Source of the DNA: Solibacillus isronensis
GTDB lineage: Bacteria > Bacillota > Bacilli > Bacillales_A > Planococcaceae
Direction: 5' to 3'
Assembly (NCBI RefSeq): GCF_023715405.1
Contig: NZ_JAMBOC010000001.1
Span: 1,054,001-1,118,000, forward strand
DNA length: 64,000 bases
Position numbers and translations under genes: made by a program. Of the stretch, positions 61,774 through 64,000 are shown piece after piece (the stretch's first letter is position 1; each line of letters opens with the position of its first letter). The notes under the pieces are model-generated. The model had not been told where the DNA came from, did no database searches, and saw only the letters and a list, made by a program, of their open reading frames with translations.

Positions 61774-64000
61774 TTATAAGCGCGGATCGATTGTATCGCT
61801 TTCTAACGCAAGCGTTGCAAGTGCACATTCATGTACACGATTGCTGCTTTCCAAACTTACAAAGCGTGAAATCCCTTCCAGACCTAATTTAAATTCCAAT
61901 AAAGCGTTCTTCATTTTCCGGGAAGGGTTACGCTGTTTTAACTTCTTCATAGTGTCTTCATTTGTATAGTCCATGCCATAAATGATGCGTAAATATTCAC
62001 GGCCACGTACTTTTATAGCCGGCTGCAGTAATTTCCCTTTATGATAAGCCAGGAAATCAAATGGCTTAATAACAATGCCTTCATGACCATTTTCAGTCAT
62101 GTCCTTCCACCAATTTATTACTTCCTGTTCATCCTGCTCGCTTTCAATCAAACGGTATTCTGTCGCTATAAATAGCGAGCTGTTTTCGGCCAAATACGCA
62201 TTCATTTTCATATGCCAGCTATGAGACTGGTGGAAGTTTGCTGATGAGCTATGTGCAAGAATATGGAACGGTGCTATTTGTATGCCTGAAAGCTCATTTG
62301 TTGGCCAGCAATAGTTTTTGAAAACCGCATCGAAGCGTGCAGCATTTTTATATTTATCGGTATATTCCTCCATCCAGCTCGTCACGTCCACATGCTCTGT
62401 TGCTTTCAACTTTTCGATAAGTTTATAGCGATCCATCAACGCATTTTCAGCGACCGTTTCATATTGTTGATCGATTAAGCTTTGTGCTTTTAAATTCCAT
62501 GGTAATATTTCGGCATCCATTAAGACGAAATTTGTATTAAATTGCTCGAAGTAATTTTTACCGACTAGCTCAGCATGAATATTCTCCACCATCTGTTGCT
62601 GCTCTTTTTGTTCAAAGAAGGCGCGGCCTGTACGAGTTGTAATGTAGCCCAGACTATCACTGTTAATGAGCTCTTTTGCAACTTCTTTATTTTTTGCAAT
62701 AAAGATAACAGCGCGGCTACCCATATGCTTCTTCTGGGCAATCAATTTTTGAATACCGTTTTTCTTATAGTAATGAAAAGCATCTGCAGGGTGTTCCAAG
62801 TAATCCGGTAACGCAGATGTTTGGGGAGTTGGACTCATTGTTGGCGGAATGTAAATTACCTGCTCCAAGGGCAATGTATAGTGAGAAAATGTATCCATTG
62901 CTGCCAATGCATTTTCTCTCGGGATTGTTATTTGATCCCCGCTCGTTGTATGAACCGCAAAGCCATTTATAAATTGTGCAACATTTGGCGGACTAAACCG
63001 CTTATTTTTCGCCTCTAAAATAGGGTTTTCCTCAGTCCCGGCATAATTCGCGAATGCCTTAACACTTTTTAATGTCTGCTCAGGATATTGAAATGCCGTA
63101 AGCTCCCCGCCAAATACAACACCTTGGTCAATATTAATTGTTCGGTTTGCTTTAAACGGCTGTACTTTCACGTCATGTCCCCAAATGATCAGTTCGCTCG
63201 TTTTATGCTGCGAGAACCAATCACCGCGAACAGGCTTACTGGAGCTGTCCGTTTGCTGAATATCACCGTATCGACAAAAATCAGATATGCGTTTAGATTC
63301 CTTCCCGGTGTAATGGTCCTTAATGCCGGCGTGTGTAACAACAGCTTTTGTCATATTATTTTTCGTTAAAATATAATGTGACGGTGCTTTTAAAAGCATG
63401 TTAGCAAATTGTTCTTTTAGTGCCTTAGCAGCCTCTTCGCCATGCACCTTCTCATACTCGGTAAATTCTTGCTCGACAAGTTCATCCCCATGATTTAGAG
63501 ATACATTTTTCCCGTCCAACCAGCGCGCTAATTTCCAGCCATGATTGCTGTCTGTCATATAGCTTAATCCTGCTTCAATCTGATTCAACCAAAATTGCAT
63601 TGTTTCAATTGATTTAGGGCCGCGGCTCATAATGTCGCCGACAGAAATTAACCGGCGTCCAGTTGGGTGAACATATACATCGCCGCGCTGCTCATATCCA
63701 AGATCCTTCAAGAGCACAAGCATCTCATCATAGCAGCCGTGAATATCCCCGATAATATCAAAACCGCTTTCGATTTCTAAACAAAGCTTATTCGGTTCTC
63801 GCACTATCTCGATTCTTTCGTCATTTACTTTATAAATTTTGGCGAATGGCTCTTTCTTTATTGTTTTCAACTCATATTTCAACGTATTAAATTGCTGCAG
63901 CACACGTTTACGACCTCTAGGGTTATCACGCAATACATCACGTGCAAGCAGCTGCTCTTTTGTTGTATTCAAAATTAGCGCTAAAACAGGTACATGTTGA
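61774..64000 (-). CDS. pnkp: Polynucleotide kinase-phosphatase/ligase (bacterial Pnkp), 5' end outside window
   Basis: At least 741 residues; the frame is open to the window edge and the visible TTG at 63972 has no SD. The first visible residues (LALILNTTKEQLLARDVLRD) look like the end of the Pnkp kinase domain. The phosphatase domain begins with FDIIGDIHGCYDE and has VGDIMSRGP, VVTHAGI and IIWGHDV; the usual GNHE box reads SNHG. The C-terminal ligase has motif I KKHMGSRAV (adenylated lysine), DAEILPW, EGIVIKPFDF and PAIKVRGREYLRIIYG. Bacterial Pnkp repairs broken RNA with the methyltransferase Hen1, whose gene would be expected just outside the window. Confidence 0.93.
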   Translation of the reverse strand, partial: QHVPVLALILNTTKEQLLARDVLRDNPRGRKRVLQQFNTLKYELKTIKKEPFAKIYKVNDERIEIVREPNKLCLEIESGFDIIGDIHGCYDEMLVLLKDLGYEQRGDVYVHPTGRRLISVGDIMSRGPKSIETMQFWLNQIEAGLSYMTDSNHGWKLARWLDGKNVSLNHGDELVEQEFTEYEKVHGEEAAKALKEQFANMLLKAPSHYILTKNNMTKAVVTHAGIKDHYTGKESKRISDFCRYGDIQQTDSSSKPVRGDWFSQHKTSELIIWGHDVKVQPFKANRTINIDQGVVFGGELTAFQYPEQTLKSVKAFANYAGTEENPILEAKNKRFSPPNVAQFINGFAVHTTSGDQITIPRENALAAMDTFSHYTLPLEQVIYIPPTMSPTPQTSALPDYLEHPADAFHYYKKNGIQKLIAQKKHMGSRAVIFIAKNKEVAKELINSDSLGYITTRTGRAFFEQKEQQQMVENIHAELVGKNYFEQFNTNFVLMDAEILPWNLKAQSLIDQQYETVAENALMDRYKLIEKLKATEHVDVTSWMEEYTDKYKNAARFDAVFKNYCWPTNELSGIQIAPFHILAHSSSANFHQSHSWHMKMNAYLAENSSLFIATEYRLIESEQDEQEVINWWKDMTENGHEGIVIKPFDFLAYHKGKLLQPAIKVRGREYLRIIYGMDYTNEDTMKKLKQRNPSRKMKNALLEFKLGLEGISRFVSLESSNRVHECALATLALESDTIDPRL

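Noticed and set aside
1..64000. CRISPR arrays, IS elements, prophage, tRNA or rRNA genes
   Set aside because: No regularly spaced repeats with unique spacers, no transposase or integrase, no phage structural genes and no RNA-gene signatures were seen on either strand.

Overview
This window looks like chromosomal DNA of a low-GC, spore-forming member of the Bacillales, probably the Solibacillus/Lysinibacillus side of the Planococcaceae. The reasons are the many TTG and GTG starts behind strong Shine-Dalgarno (SD) sequences, a three-repeat S-layer-homology (SLH) nucleotidase, meso-diaminopimelate dehydrogenase, an SspO-like spore protein, YfkAB, a YxcD-type protein, a leucine T-box, a PurR-box pair before guaC and a CcpC site before aconitase. 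The genus is inferred. I see no rRNA, tRNA, IS element, prophage or CRISPR array.

Region 1 (1-8.7 kb): the end of an unidentified gene; a 106-bp GC-rich palindromic element with terminal inverted repeats; an unknown gene; a tight four-gene operon (GTP cyclohydrolase II, RibD, FAD monooxygenase, HAD phosphatase) that has no FMN riboswitch and lacks the later riboflavin genes; pantothenate uptake (yhdT-panF); ddh; and a small secreted/membrane pair. Region 2 (8.7-27.7 kb): YhgE/Pip membrane protein, SLH 5'-nucleotidase, aconitase, a MoxR ATPase + VWA protein + DUF2785 cluster divergent from a large intracellular beta-helix protein, YfkAB radical SAM protein, a dynamin-like GTPase, and a SulP transporter with a UspA protein. 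Region 3 (27.7-42.6 kb): small hypotheticals, tag, tetR-ykkC-ykkD, a TDT transporter, a YdcF protein, a luciferase-like oxidoreductase, T-box-leuA, PurR-guaC, and an operon joining a threonine-synthase-like enzyme to a polar amino-acid ABC transporter behind a leader with an intrinsic terminator.

Region 4 (42.7-61.6 kb) is an accessory zone of single small genes: five intact GNAT acetyltransferases (one fused to TPRs), Nudix, cytidine deaminase-like, TmrB-like kinase, alpha/beta hydrolase, VOC, lipoproteins and many one- to four-helix membrane proteins. Between them lie remnants of dead genes. Several keep an SD and the first 20-40 codons but no body; others are tails, frameshifts or in-frame stops. 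I recovered most of these by translating the gaps. Region 5 (61.7-64 kb) holds most of a bacterial Pnkp RNA-repair enzyme that runs off the window.

Best candidates for new biology: the riboflavin-like operon with a monooxygenase and its own operator; the beta-helix protein beside the MoxR/VWA pair; the attenuator-like leader of the threonine-synthase/ABC operon; the hairpin that hides the SD of the YdcF gene; and the remnant-rich GNAT/Nudix zone. All family calls are from recognised motifs; no database search was run.
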